A stretch of DNA of 64,000 bases from Calliopsis andreniformis (taxonomy: Eukaryota; Arthropoda; Insecta; Hymenoptera; Andrenidae). The notes beneath the pieces were generated by a model, which worked only from the letters and a program-made list of their open reading frames with translations, made no database searches and was not told the origin of the DNA. The stretch is taken from positions 5,704,001 to 5,768,000 of the forward strand of contig NW_027480440.1 of the NCBI RefSeq assembly GCF_051401765.1. Reading direction: 5' to 3'. The position numbers and the translations under genes were made by a program. Position 1 is the first letter of the stretch. Each line of letters begins with the position of its first letter. This document shows positions 39,492-52,800 of the stretch, one piece after another.

Positions 39492-42400
39492 TCAATCTTC
39501 AATCCTCAATCCTCAATCCTCAATCTTCAATCCTCAATACTGAATCTTCAATCCTCAATCCTCAATTCTCATTCCTCAATACTCAATCTGCAATCCTCAA
39601 TCCTCAATCCTCAATCCTCAATCCTCAATCCTCAATCCCCAATCCTCAATCCTCAATTCTCAATCCTCAATCCACAGTCCTCAGTCATCAAACCTTAATC
39701 CTCAACCCACAGTCCTCATCCTCAATACTCAATCCTCAGTCCTCAATCCTCAGTCCTCAATCCTCAATCCTCAGTCTTCAATGTCCAATACTCAATCTTC
39801 AATCCTCAATACTCAATCCTCAATCCTCAATCCTCAATACTCAATCCTCAATCTTCAATCCTCAATACTCAATCTTCAACACTCAATCTTCAATCCTCAA
39901 TCCTCTATCCTCATTCTTCAATCCTCAACACCCAATCCTCAATCTTCAATCCTCAATCCTTAGTCCTCAATCCTCAATCCTCATTGTTCAATCCTTAATA
40001 CCCAATCCTCAATCTTCAATCCTCAATCCTCATTCCCCAATTCTCAACACTCAATCCTCAATCCTCAGACCTCAAGCATCAATACCCATGCCTCAGTCCT
40101 CGTCCTCAATCCACAACACTCAATCCTCAATCCTCAATCTTCAATCATCAATATTCAATCTTCAATCCTCAATCCTCAATCCTCAATCCTCAATCCTCAA
40201 TCCTCAATCCTCAATCCTCAATACCCAATTCTCAATCTTCAATCCTCAATCCTCAATCCTCAATCCTCAATCCTCAATCCTCAATCCTTAGTGCTCAAAC
40301 CTCAATCCCGAATCCTCAATCCTCAATCCTCAACCCTCAATCCTCAGTCCTTAAACCTCAATGCCGAATCCTCAATCCTGAATCCTCAACCTTCAGCCCT
40401 CAGTCCTCCGCAATCAATTGTCAATCCTCAGTCCTCAATAGAATATCCTCAATTCACAGTTTTCAATACTCAATCCCCATTCTTCAATCTTCTAATCACA
40501 ATCCACAAACATCAATTCTCATCACTGAACCCTCAACACTCAGTCCTCAATCTTCAATTCTCAATCCTCAATTCTCAAACTTCAATCCTCAATACTGAAT
40601 ATTCAATCCTAAAACCTCAATCCTCAATCCTCAATCCTCAATCCTCAATCTTCAATCCTCAGTCCCCAATCCTCAAATCTTCAACCCTCAGTCCCCAATC
40701 CTCAATCTTCAATCCTCAATCCTCAATCCTCAATCCTCAATCTTCAGCCCTCAGACATCAACAATCAGTTGTCAATCTGCAATCCTCAAGAGAATATCAT
40801 CAATTCACAGTTTTCAATACTCAATACTCAATCTGCAATCTTCAAATCTCTGTCCACAAACATCAACTCTCATCACTCAACCCTCAACACTCCGTCCCCA
40901 ATCCTCAATCTTCAATCCTCAATCCTCAATCCTCAATCCTCAATTCTCAATTTTCAATCCTCAAACCTCAATCCCCTATCCACAATTCTCAATCCTCAAT
41001 CCACAATCCTCAATCCTCAATCCACAAACCTCAATCCTCAGCCCTGAAACCTCAATCCCGAATCCTCAATCCTGAATCCTCAATCTTCAGACCTCAGTCC
41101 TCAACAATCAATTGTCAATCCTCAATCCTCAATAGAATATCCTCAATTCACAGTTTTCAATACTCAATCCCCATTCTTCAATCTTCAAATCTGAATCCAC
41201 AAACATCAATTCTCATAACTCAACCCTCAACTCTCAGTCCTCAATCTTCAATCCTCAATCCTCAATCCTCAATATTCAATCCTCAATACTCAATCTTCAA
41301 TCCTCAATCCTCAATTCTCAATCCTCAATACTCAATTCTCAATCGTCAATCCTCTATCCGCAATCCTCAATCTTCAATCCTCTATCCTCAATCCTCAATC
41401 CTCAATCCTCAATCCTCAATCCTCAATAGTCAATCTCCAATCCGGAATACTCAATCTTGAATCGTCAATCCTCAGTCCTCAATCCTCCATCCTCATTCTT
41501 CAATCCTCAATACCCAATCCTTAATCTTCAATCCTCAACCTCAATCCTCAATTCTCAACACTCAATCCTCAATCCTCTGACCTCAAGCATCGATACGCAA
41601 GCCTCAGTCCTCGTCCTCAATCCACAACCCTCAATCCTCGTTCCTCAATCTTCATTCATCAATATTGAACCTTCAACCCTCAATCCTCAATCCTCAATCC
41701 TCAATCTTCAATCCTCAATCCTCAATCCTCAATACCCAATCCTCAATCTTCAATCCTCAATCCTCAATCCTCAATCCTCAATTCTCAATCCTCAATCCTC
41801 AATCCTCAGTCCTCAAACCTCAATCCTGAATCCTCAATCCTGAATCCTCAACCTTCTGCCCTCAGTCCTCAACAGTCAGTTGTCAATCATCAATCCTCAA
41901 TAGAATATCAACAATTCACAGTTTTCAAAACACAATACTCAATCTGCAATCTTCAAATCTCTATCCACAAACATCAATTCTCATCACTCAACCCTCAAAG
42001 CTCCGTCCCCAATCCTCAATCTTCAATCCTCAATACTCAACCTTCAATACTCATTCCTCAATCCTCAATCCTCAATCCTCAACCCTCAATCCTCAATCCT
42101 CAATCCCAAATCCTCAATCCTCAATTCTCAATCCTCAACCCTCAATCCTCAGTCCTGAAACCTCAATACCGAATACTTAACCCTGAATCCTCAATCTTCA
42201 GCCCTCAGTCCTCAACAATCAATTGCCAATCCTCAATCCTCAATAGAATATCCTCAATTCACCGTTTTCAATACTCAATCCCCATTCTTCAATCTTCAAA
42301 TCTCAATCCACAAGCATCAATTCTCATCACTCAACCCTCAACACTCAGTCCTCAATTCTCAATCCTTAACCATCAATCCTCAATCTTCAATCCCCAATAC

Positions 42401-43300
42401 TCAATCTTAAATCCTCAATCCTCAATCCTCAACACTCAATCCTCAACACGCAGTCCTCTCACTTCAATCCTCCATTCTCAATACTCAATCCTCAAGCGTC
42501 AATCCTCAATCCTCAATCCTCAACCCTCAATCCTCAGTCCTCAAACCTCAATCCCGAATCCTCAATCCTGAATCCTCAATCTTCAGCCCTCAGTCCTCAA
42601 GAATCAATTGCCAATCCTCAATCCTCAATAGAATAACCTCATGTCACAGTTTCCAATACTCAATCCCCGTTCTTCAATCTTCAAATCTCAATCCACAAAC
42701 ATCAATTCTCATCACTCAAACCTCAACACTCAGTCCTCCATCTTCAATCCTCAATCCTCAATCATCCATCCTCAATCCTCAATCCTCAATCCTCAATCTT
42801 CAATCCTCTATACTCAATCTTCAATCCTCAGTCCTCAATCCTCAATCCTCAATCGTCATTCTTCAATCCTCAACACACAATCCTCAATCTTCAATCCTCA
42901 ATCCTCAATCCTCAATGCCCAATCCTCAATCCTCAATCCTCAGACATCAAACATCAATACTCAACCCTCAGTCCTCGTCCTCAATCCACAACACTCAATC
43001 CTCAATCCTCAATCTTCAATCATCAATATTCAATCTTCAATCCTCAATCCTCGATCCTCAATCCTCAATCCTCAATCCTCAATCCTCAATCCTCAATACC
43101 CAATCCTCAATCTTCAATCCTCAATTCTCAATCCTCAATCCTCAAACCTCAATCCTCAATCCTCAATCCTCAGTGCTCAAACCTCACTCCCGAATCCTCA
43201 ATCCTCAATCCTCAACCCTCAATCCTCAGTCCTTAAACCTCAATGCCGAATCCTCAATCCTGAATCCTCAACCTTCAGCACTCAGTCCTCTACAATCAAT
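39400..43300 (+). repeat. Second copy of the 30.42-34.0 kb block
   Basis: Anchors are 40,452, 40,803, 41,146, 41,914, 42,257, 42,642 and 43,335. The offset is 8,981 bp up to about 41.8 kb, then about 9,254-9,261 bp. The extra piece at about 41,810-42,060 carries a C-type signature with AATATCA-ACAATTC that is found again only at 48,771. Module-2 6-mers are near 39,710, 40,094, 41,605 and 42,969. Several single-base differences from the first copy are visible, for example 40,796 against 31,815. Confidence 0.84.
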
Positions 43301-44450
43301 TGTCAATCCTTCAGTCCTCAATAGAATATCCTCAATTCACAGTTTTCAATACTCAATCCCCATTCTTCAATCTTCTAATCTCAATCCACAAACATCAATT
43401 CTCATCACTGAACCCTCAACACTCAGTCCTCAATCTTCAATCCTCAATACTCAATCCTCAATCCTCAATCTTCAATCCTCAATAATCAATCCTGAATCCT
43501 CAATCCTCAAACCTCAATCCTCAATCCTCAGTCCTCAATCCTAAATCCTCAATATTCAATCCTCAATCCTCAATCCTCAACCCTCAATCTTCAATCCTCA
43601 ATACTCAATCTTCAATACTCAATCATCAATCCTCCATCCTCAGACCTCAAGCATCAATACCCAAGCCTCAGTCCTCGTCCTCAATCCACAACACTCAATC
43701 CTCATTCCTCAATCTTCATTCATCAATATTCAACATTCAATCCTCAATCCTCAATCCTCAATCCTCAATCCTCAATCCTCAATCCTCAATCCTCAATCCT
43801 CAGTCCTCAGTCCTCAAACATCAATCCTGAATCCTCAATCCTGAATCCTCAATCTTCAGCCCGCAGTCCTCAACAATCAGTTGTCAATCCTCAATCCTCA
43901 ACAGAATATCACCAATTCACAGTTTTCAATACTCAATACTCAATCTGCAATCTTCAAATCTCTATCCACAAACATCAATTCTCATCACTCAACCCTCAAC
44001 ACTCAGTCCTCGATCCTCAATATTCAATCCTCAATCCTCGATCCTCAATCCTCAAACCTCAATCCTCAATCGTCAATCTCCAATCCTGAATACTCAATCT
44101 TCAATCCTCAATCCTCAGTCCTCAATCCTCAATCCTCGTTCTTCAATCCTCAACACCCAATCCTCAATCTTCAATCCTCAATCCTCAATCCTCAATCCTC
44201 AATACTCAATCCTCAATGCTCAACCTTGAATCCTCAATCCTCAATACTCAATCCTCAATTCTCAATCCTCAATCGTCAACCTTCAATCCTCAATACTCAA
44301 CCTTCAATCCTCAGTACTCAATCCTAATTCGTCACTCCTCAATACCCAATCCTCAATCCTCAATCCTCAATCCTCAATCCTGAATCCTCAATCCTCAATC
44401 GTCATTCCTCAATACCCAATCCTCAATCCTCAATCATCAATCCTCAATCC
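43300..44450 (+). repeat. Copy of the 34.0-35.4 kb sequence, then a transition
   Basis: Signatures at 43,335 (A, with the TTCAGTCC 8-mer near 43,312) and 43,915 (C, TCAACAG form) match 34,081 and 34,731 or 35,242. A module-2 6-mer is near 43,669. Only one C copy follows the A here, where 34.7-35.3 kb has two. From about 44.16 kb the sequence departs and leads into the 44.45 kb block. Confidence 0.78.
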
Positions 44451-47400
44451 TCAATTCCCAATCCTCAATCTTCAATCCTCAATCCTCAATCTTCAATCCT
44501 CAATCCTCAATACTCAATCACCAATCCTCAATCTTCAATCCTCAATACTCAATCTTCAATCCTCAATCCTCAGTCCTCAATCCTCAATCCTCAATCCTCA
44601 GTCCTCAATCTTCAATCCTCAATACTCAGTCTGCAATCCTCAATCCTCAATCCTCAATCCTCAATCCTAATTCGTCACTCCTCAATACCCAATCCTCAAT
44701 CTTCAATCCTCAATCCTCAATCCTCAATTCTCAATCCTCAATCCACAATCCTCAATCCTCAATCTTCAATCCTCAATACTCAATCTTCAATACTCAATCC
44801 TCAATCCTCAATCCTCAATCCTCAATCCTCAATCCTCAATCCCAAATCCTCAATCCTCAATCCTCAATCCTCAACCCTCAATCCTCAGTCCTGAAACCTC
44901 AATACCGGATCCTCAATCGTGAATCCTCAATCTTCAGCCCTCAGACATCAACAATCAGTTGTCAATCTTCAATCCTCAATAGAATATTATCAATTCACAG
45001 TTTTCAATACTCAATACTCAATCTGCAATCTTCAAATCTCTGTCCACAAACATCAATTCTCATCACTCAACCCTCAACACTCCGTCCCCAATCTTCAATC
45101 CTCAATCCTCAATCCTCAACGTTGAATCCTCAATACTCAATCCTCAATCCTCAATCCTCAATTCTCAATCCTCAACACTGAATCCTCAATCGTCAATCCT
45201 CAATCCCCAATCCTCAATTTGTCAATCCTCTATCCTCAATCCTCAATCCTCAATCCTCAATCTTCAATCCTCAATACTCATTATTCAATCCTCAATCCTC
45301 AATCCTCAGTCCTCAATCCTCAATCCTCCATCCTCAATCCTCAATCTTCAATCCTCAATACTCAATCTGCAATCCTCAATCCTCAATCCTCAATCCTCAA
45401 TCCTAATTCGTCACTCCTCAATACCCAATCCTCAATCTTCAATCCTCAATCCTCAATCCTCAATTCTCAATACTCAATCCTCAATCCTCAATCCTCAAAC
45501 TTCAATCCTCAAGACTCAACATTCAATACTCATTCCTGAATCCTCAACCCTCAATCCTCATTCCTCAATCCTCAATCCACAATCCCAAATCCTCAATCCT
45601 CAATACTCAATCCTCAACCCTCAATCCTCTGTCCTGAAACCTCACTACCGAATCCTTAACCCTGAATCCTCAATCTTCAGCCCTCAGTCCTCAACAATCA
45701 ATAGTCAATCCTCAATCCTCAATAGAATATCCTCAACTCACCGTTTTCAATACTGAATCCCCATTCTTCAATCCTCAAATCTCAATCCACAAGCATCAAT
45801 TCTCATCACTCAACCGTCAACACTCAGTCCTCAATCTTCAATCCTCAATCCTAAATCCACAATCGTCAATCCTCAATTCCCAATCCTCAATCCTCAATCC
45901 TCAATCCCCATTCTTCAATCCTCAACACCCAATCCTCAATCTTCAATCCTCAATCCTCAGTCCTCAATTCTCAATTCTCAATCCACAGTCCTCAGACCTC
46001 AGACATCAATACTCAACCCTCAGTCCTCGTCCGCAATCCACAACCCTCAATCCTCAATCCTCAATCTTCAAACATCAATATTCTATCTTCAATCCTCAAT
46101 CCTCAATCCTCAATCCTCAATCCTCAATCCTCAATCCTCAATCTTCAATCCTCAATACTTAATCTTCAATCCTCAATCCTCAATCCTCAATCCTCAATCC
46201 TCAATCCTCAATCCTCAATCGTCAATCCTCAATTCCCAATCCTCAACCTTCAATCCTCAATCTTCAATCCACAATCCTCAATCCTCAATCCTCAATCCTC
46301 AGCCTTCAATCCTCAATACTCAATCTTCAATCCTCTTTCCTCAATCCTCAATCCTCAATCTTCAATCTTCATTCCTCAATCCTCAATCCTCAATCCTCAA
46401 TCCTCAATCCTCAATCTTCAATCCTCAATACTCAATCTTCATTCCTCAATCCTCAGTCCTCAATCCTCAATCCTCAATCTTCGATCCTCAGTCCCCAATC
46501 CTCAATCTTCAATCCTCAATCCTCAACTCTCAATCCTCAATCCCCAATTTTCAATCCTCAATATTCAATCTTCAATCTACAATCCTCAGTCCTCAATCCT
46601 CAATCCTCAGCCCTCAATCCTCAATCCTCAATCCTCAGTCCTGAAACCTGAATCCCGAATCCTCAATCCTGAATCCGCAAACTTCAGTCCTCAGTCCTCA
46701 ACAATCAATTGTCAATCCTCAATCCTCAATAGAATATCCTCAATTCACAATTTTCAATACTCAGTCCCCATTCTTCAATCTTCAAATCTCAATCCATAAA
46801 CATCAATTCTCATCACTCAACCCTCGACACTCAGTCCTCAATCTTCAATCCTCAATCCTCAATCCTCAATCTTGAATCCTCAATACTCAACCTTCAATCC
46901 TCAATCCTCAATTCTCAAACCTCAATACTCAATCCTCAATCGTCAATCCTCAATCCCCAATCCTCAATCTTCAATCCTCTATCCTCAATCCTCAATCCTC
47001 AATCCTCAATCTTCAATACACAATACTCAATCTTCAATCCTCAATCCGCAATCCTCATTCCTCAATCCTCAATCCTCCATCCTCAATCCTCAATCTCCAA
47101 TCCTCAATCCTCAATCCTCAATCCTCAATCTTCAATACTCAATACTCAATCTTCAATCCTCAATCCGTAATCCTCATTCCTCAATCCTCAATCCTCCATC
47201 CTCAATCCTCAATCTTCAATCCTCAATACTCTATCTGCAATCCTGAATCCTCAATCCTCAATCCCCGATCCTAATTCGTCACTCCTCAATACCCAATCCT
47301 CAATCTTCAATCCTCAATCCTCAATCCTCAATTCTCAATACTCAATCCTCAATCATCAATCCTTAATCTTCAATCCTCAATACTCAACCTTCAATACTCA

Positions 47401-47537
47401 TTACTCAATCCTCAATCCTCAACCCTCAATCCTCAATCCTCAATCCCAAATCCTCAATCCTCAATCCTCAATCCTCAACCCTCAAACCTCAGTCCTGAAA
47501 CCTCTATACCGAATCCTTAATCCTGAACCCTCAATCT

Positions 47538-47691
47538 TCAGCCCTCAGTCCTCAACAATCAATTGTCAATCCTCAATCCTCAATAGAATATCCTCAATTC
47601 ACAGTTTTCAATACTCAATCCCCATTCTTCAATCTTCAAATCTCAATCCACAAACATCAATTCTCATCACTCAACCCTCAACACTCAGTCC
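47538..47691 (+). repeat. Signature repeat, haplotype A (intact example)
   Basis: It is 22 heptads in perfect register: TCAGCCC-TCAGTCC, TCAACAA, TCAATTG, two consensus units, TCAATAG, AATATCC, TCAATTC, ACAGTTT, TCAATAC, TCAATCC, CCATTCT, then through ACAAACA and TCATCAC to TCAGTCC. The same order recurs at about 55-60 positions. Haplotype A is defined by TCAATTG in heptad 4, AATATCC in heptad 8 and CCATTCT in heptad 13. Usually TGAAACC, CGAATCC and TGAATCC heptads lead into it. Its function is unknown; it may be only a frozen variant pattern spread with the higher-order unit. Confidence 0.9.
47555..47566. other. Short dyad in the signature (ACAAT-CA-ATTGT)
   Basis: Heptads 3-4 of haplotype A create an inverted repeat with 5-bp arms and a 2-bp spacer. 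Haplotype B/C (TCAGTTG) keeps 4-bp arms (ACAA, TTGT) around TCAG. The consensus heptad cannot form it. It is present in most signatures; it is altered at 18,296, 27,822, 38,776, 45,736 and in the GCCAATC forms at 32,996, 33,388 and 42,257. A protein-binding site is possible but unproven. Confidence 0.6.
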
Positions 47692-48670
47692 TCAATCTTC
47701 AATCCTCAATCCTCAATCCTCAATCTTCAATCCTCAGTACTCAATCTTCAATCCTCAATCCTCAATTCTCAATCCTCAATACTCAATCTTCAATCCACAA
47801 TCCTCAATCCTCAATCCTCAATCCTCAATCCTCAATCCTCAACCCTCAATTCTCAATCCTCAATCCTCAGTCCTCAGTCCTCAAACCTTAATCCTCAACC
47901 CACAGTCCTCATCCTCATTCCTCAATCCTCAGTCCTCAATCCTCAATCTTCAATCCCCAATACTCAATCTTCAATCCTCAATCCTCAGTCCTCAAACCTC
48001 AATTCTGAATCCGCAATCCTGAATCCTCAACCTTCAGCCCTCAGTCCTCAACAATCAGTTGTCAATCCTCAATACTCAATAGGGTATCCTCAATTCACAG
48101 TTTTCAATCCTCAATGCTCAATAGAGTATCATCAGTTCACAGTTTTCAATACTCAATACTCAAATGCAATCTTCAAATCTCTATCTACAAACATCAATTC
48201 TCATCACTCAACCCCCAACACTCAGTCCTCAATGTTCAACACGCAATCCTCAATTCTCAAACTTCAAACCTCAATACTGAATCTTCAATCCTAAATCCTC
48301 AATCCTCAATGCTCAATACTCACTCCTCATTCCTCGATCCTCAGTCCCCAATCCTCAATCTTCAATCCTCAATCCTCAACCCTGAATCCTCACTCTTCAG
48401 CCCTCAGTCCTCAACAATCAGTTGTCAATCCTCAATCCTCAATAGAATATCACCAATTCACAGTTTTCAATACTCAATCCCCATTCTTCAATCTTCAAAT
48501 CTCAATCCACAAACATCAATTCTCATTACTCAACCCTCAACACTCAGTCCTCAATCTTCAATCCTCAATCCTCAATCCTCAATCTTCAATCCTCAATACT
48601 CAATCTTCAATCCTCAATCCTCAATTCTCATTCCTCAATACTCAATCTGCAATCCTCAATCCTCAATCCT

Positions 48671-49840
48671 CAAACCTCAATCCTGAATCCTCAATCCTGA
48701 ATCCTCAACCTTCTGCCCTCAGTCCTCAACAGTCAGTTGTCAATCATCAATCCTCAATAGAATATCAACAATTCACAGTTTTCAAAACACAATACTCAAT
48801 CTTAAATCCTCAATCCTCAATCCTCAATCCTCAACACTCAATCCTCAACACGCAGTCCTCTCACTTCAATCCTCCATTCTCAATACTCAATCCTCAAGCG
48901 TCAATCCTCAATCCTCAATCCTCAACCCTCAATCCTCAGTCCTCAAACCTCAATCCCGAATCCTCAATCCTGAATCCTCAATCTTCAGCCCTCAGTCCTC
49001 AAGAATCAATTGCGAATCCTCAATCCTCAATAGAATAACCTCATGTCACAGTTTCCAATACTCAATCCCCGTTCTTCAATCTTCAAATCTCAATCCACAA
49101 ACATCAATTCTCATCACTCAAACCTCAACACTCAGTCCTCCATCTTCAATCCTCAATCCTCAATCATCAATCATCAATCCTCAATCCTCAATCCTCAATC
49201 TTCAATCCTCTATACTCAATCTTCAATCCTCAGTCCTCAATCCTCAATCCTCAATCGTCATTCTTCAATCCTCAACACACAATCCTCAATCTTCAATCCT
49301 CAGTCCTCAATCCTCAATGCCCAATCCTCAATCCTCAATCCTCAGACATCAAACATCAATACTCAACCCTCAGTCCTCGTCCTCAATCCACAACACTCAA
49401 TCCTCAATCCTCAATCTTCAATCATCAATATTCAATCTTCAATCCTCAATCCTCAATCCTCAATCCTCAATCCTCAATCCTCAGTACTCAATCCTCAATA
49501 CCCAATCCTCAATCTTCAATCCTCAATTCTCAATCCTCAATCCTCAATCCTCAATCCTCAATCCTCAATCCTCAGTGCTCAAACCTCACTCCCGAATCCT
49601 CAATCCTCAATCCTCGACCCTCAATCCTCAGTCCTTAAACCTCAATGCCGAATCCTCAATCCTGAATCCTCAACATTCAGCACTCAGTCCTCTACAATCA
49701 ATTGTCAATCCTTCAGTCCTCAATAGAATATCCTCAATTCACAGTTTTCAATACTCAATCCCCATTCTTCAATCTTCTAATCTCAATCCACAAACATCAA
49801 TTCTCATCACTGAACCCTCAACACTCAGTCCTCAATCTTC
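48671..49840 (+). repeat. Mosaic block: 41.8-kb piece joined to 42.4-43.4-kb piece
   Basis: 48,671-48,797 matches 41,811-41,938 (TTCTGCCC start, CAGTCAGTTG, AATATCA-ACAATTC) but its signature (anchor 48,771) is cut after about 25 bp. The next bases match 42,405 onward, with signatures at 49,044 (TCATGTC variant) and 49,737 (A, TTCAGTCC 8-mer) at 6,402 bp offset. The 467 bp between these two pieces in the 41.8-kb copy is absent. The match ends near 49,840. Confidence 0.8.
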
Positions 49841-52800
49841 AATCTTCAATCCTCAATCCTCAATCCTCAATCCTCAATCCTCAATCCTCAATCCTGAAAC
49901 CTCAATCTTCAGCCCTCAGTCCTCAACAGTCAGTTGTCAATCCTCAATCCTCAATAGAATATCACCAATTCATAGTTTTCAATACTCAATACTCAATCTG
50001 CCATCTTCAAATCTCTATCCACAAACATCAATTCTCATCACTCAACCCTCAACACTCAGTCCCCAATCCTCAATATTCAATCCTCAATCCTCAATCCTCA
50101 AACCTCAATCCTCAACCTTCAATCCTCAATCCTCAATACTCAATCCTCAATTCTCAATCCTCAATCGTCAATCTTCAATCCTCAATACTCAATCTTCAAT
50201 TCTCAGTCCTCAGTCCTCAATCCCCAATCTTCATTCTTCAATCCTCAATACCCAATCCTCAATCTTCAACCCTCAATCCTCAATCCCCAATCCACAATCT
50301 TCAATCCTCAATACTCAATCCTCAATCCCCCAATACTCAATCTTCAATCCTCAATACTCAATCCTGAATCCTCAATCTTCAGCCCTCAGTCCTCAACTAT
50401 CAATTGTCAATCCTCAATCCTCAATAGAATAACCTCAATTCACAGTTTTCAATACTCAATCCCCATTCTTCAATCTTCAAATCTCAATCCACAGACATCA
50501 ATTCTCATCACTCAACCCTCAACACTCAGTCCTCAATCTTCAATACTCAGTCCTCAATCCTCAATCTTCAATCCTCAATACTCAATCTTCAATCCTCAAT
50601 CCTCAATCCTCAATACTCAACCATCAATCCTCCATTCTCAATACTCAATAGAATATCATGAATTCTCAGGATTCAATACTCAAACCTCAACCCTCAACCC
50701 TCAGCCCTCATCCTCAATCCTCAATCCTCAATCCTCAATCCTCAATAATCAATCCTCAATACTCAATCTTCAATCCTCAATCCTCAATCCTCAATCCTCA
50801 ATCCTCGTCCCTCAAACCTCAATCCTCAACCCTCAGTCCTCATCCTCAATTCTCAATTCTCAATCCTCAATCCTCAATCCTCAATCTTCAATCGTCAATA
50901 ATCTATGTCCAATCCTAGATCATCAATCCCCAAACTTCAATCCTCAATCCTCAATTCTCAATTCTCAATTCTCAATCCTCAATCGTCAATCTTCAATCCT
51001 CAATACTCAGTCTTCAATCCTCAATCCTCAATCCTCAATCCTCAATCCTCATTATTCAATCCTCAATACCCAATCCTCAATCCTCAATCCTCAATCCTCA
51101 ATCCTCAATTCTCAATCCTCAATCCTCAGACCTTAGTCCTCAAACCTCAAACCTCAACCCTCAACCCTCATCCTCAATCCTCAATCTTCAATCCTCAAAC
51201 CTCAATCCTCAATCTTCAATCCTCAATACTCAGCCTTTAATCCACAATCCTCAGTCCTCAAACCTCAATTCTGATTCCTCAGTCCTGAATCCTCAACCTT
51301 CAGCCCTCAGTCCTCAACAATCAGTTGTCAATCATCAATCCTCAATAGAGTATCCACAATTCACAGTTTTCAATACTCAATACTCAATCTGCAATCTTCA
51401 AATCTCTATCCACAAACATCAATTCTCATCACTCAACCCTCAACGCTCAGTCCTCAATCTTCAATCCTCAATCCTCAATCCTCAATCTTCAATCCTCAAT
51501 ACTCAATCTTCAATCCTCAATCCTCAATCTTCAATCATCAATACTCAATCTTCAATCTTCAATCTCAATCCTCAATCCTCAATCCTCAATCCTAAATCCT
51601 CAATATTCAACACACAACCCTCAACCATCAATCCTCGATACTCAACCATCAATCCTCAATTCTCAATACTCAATAGAATATCCTGAATTCGCATGTTTCA
51701 ATACTCAATCCACAATATTCAATAATCAAACCTCAAACCTCAAACATCAATTCTCAACACTCAATCATCAACGCTCTGTCCTTTCTCTTCAATGCTCCAT
51801 ACTCAATCCTCAATCCTCAAGCGTCAATCCTCAATCCTCAATCCTCAACCCTCAATCCTCAGTCCTCAAACCTCAATCCCGAATCCTCATTCCAGAATAC
51901 TCAATCTTCAGCTCTCAGACCTCAACAATCAATTGTCAATCCTCAATCCTCAATAGAATAACCTCAATTCACAGTTATCAATACTCAATCCCCATTCTTC
52001 AATCTTCAAATCTCAATCCACAAACATCAATTCTCATCACTCAACAATCAACACTCAGTACTCAATCTTCAATCCTCAATCCACAATCCTCAATCTTCAA
52101 TCCTCAATACTCGATCTTCAATCCTCAATCCTCAATTCTCAATCCTCAATGCTCAATCCTCAACTTCCAATCCTCAATCCCCAATCCCCAAACTTCAATC
52201 CCCAATCCTCAATCCTCAAACCTCAATCCTCAATCGTCAATCCTCAATACTCAATCTGCAATCCTCAATCCTCAAACCTCAGTTCTCAATCCTCAATCCT
52301 CAGACCTCAAACATCAATATTCAACCCTCAGTCCTCGTCCTCAATCCACAACCGTCAATCCTCAATCCTCAATTTTCAATCATCAATATTCAATCTTCAA
52401 TCCTCAATCCTCAATACTCAACACTCAATCCTCAATCCTCAATGCTCAATCCTCAATCTTCAATCCTCAATCCTCAATTTTCAATCTTCAATACTCAATC
52501 TTCAATCCTCAATCCTCAATCCTCAATACTCAATCCTCAACCTTCAATCCGCAATACTCAATCCTCAATCCTCAATACTCAATCCTCAATCCTCAATCGT
52601 CATTCTTCAATTCGCAACACCCAATCCTCAATCTTCAATCCTCAATCCTCAATCCTCAATTCTCAATACTCAAACCTCAATCCTCAGACCTCAAACCTGA
52701 ATCCTCAACCCTCAGCCCTCATACTCAATCCTCAATCCTCAATCCTCAATCCTCAATCTTCAATCCTCAATACTCAATATTCAACCCTCAATCCTCAGTC

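Larger units (their letters stand above)
44450..48670 (+). repeat. Second copy of the 26.54-30.65 kb block
   Basis: All seven signatures, the slips and rare heptads of the first copy are present. About 133 bp is extra near 47,097-47,222: a stretch ending in CCATCC heptads is repeated locally, with TCCGTAA against TCCGCAA marking the two versions. The copy ends near 48,671, where the sequence switches to 41.81-kb type. Confidence 0.85.
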
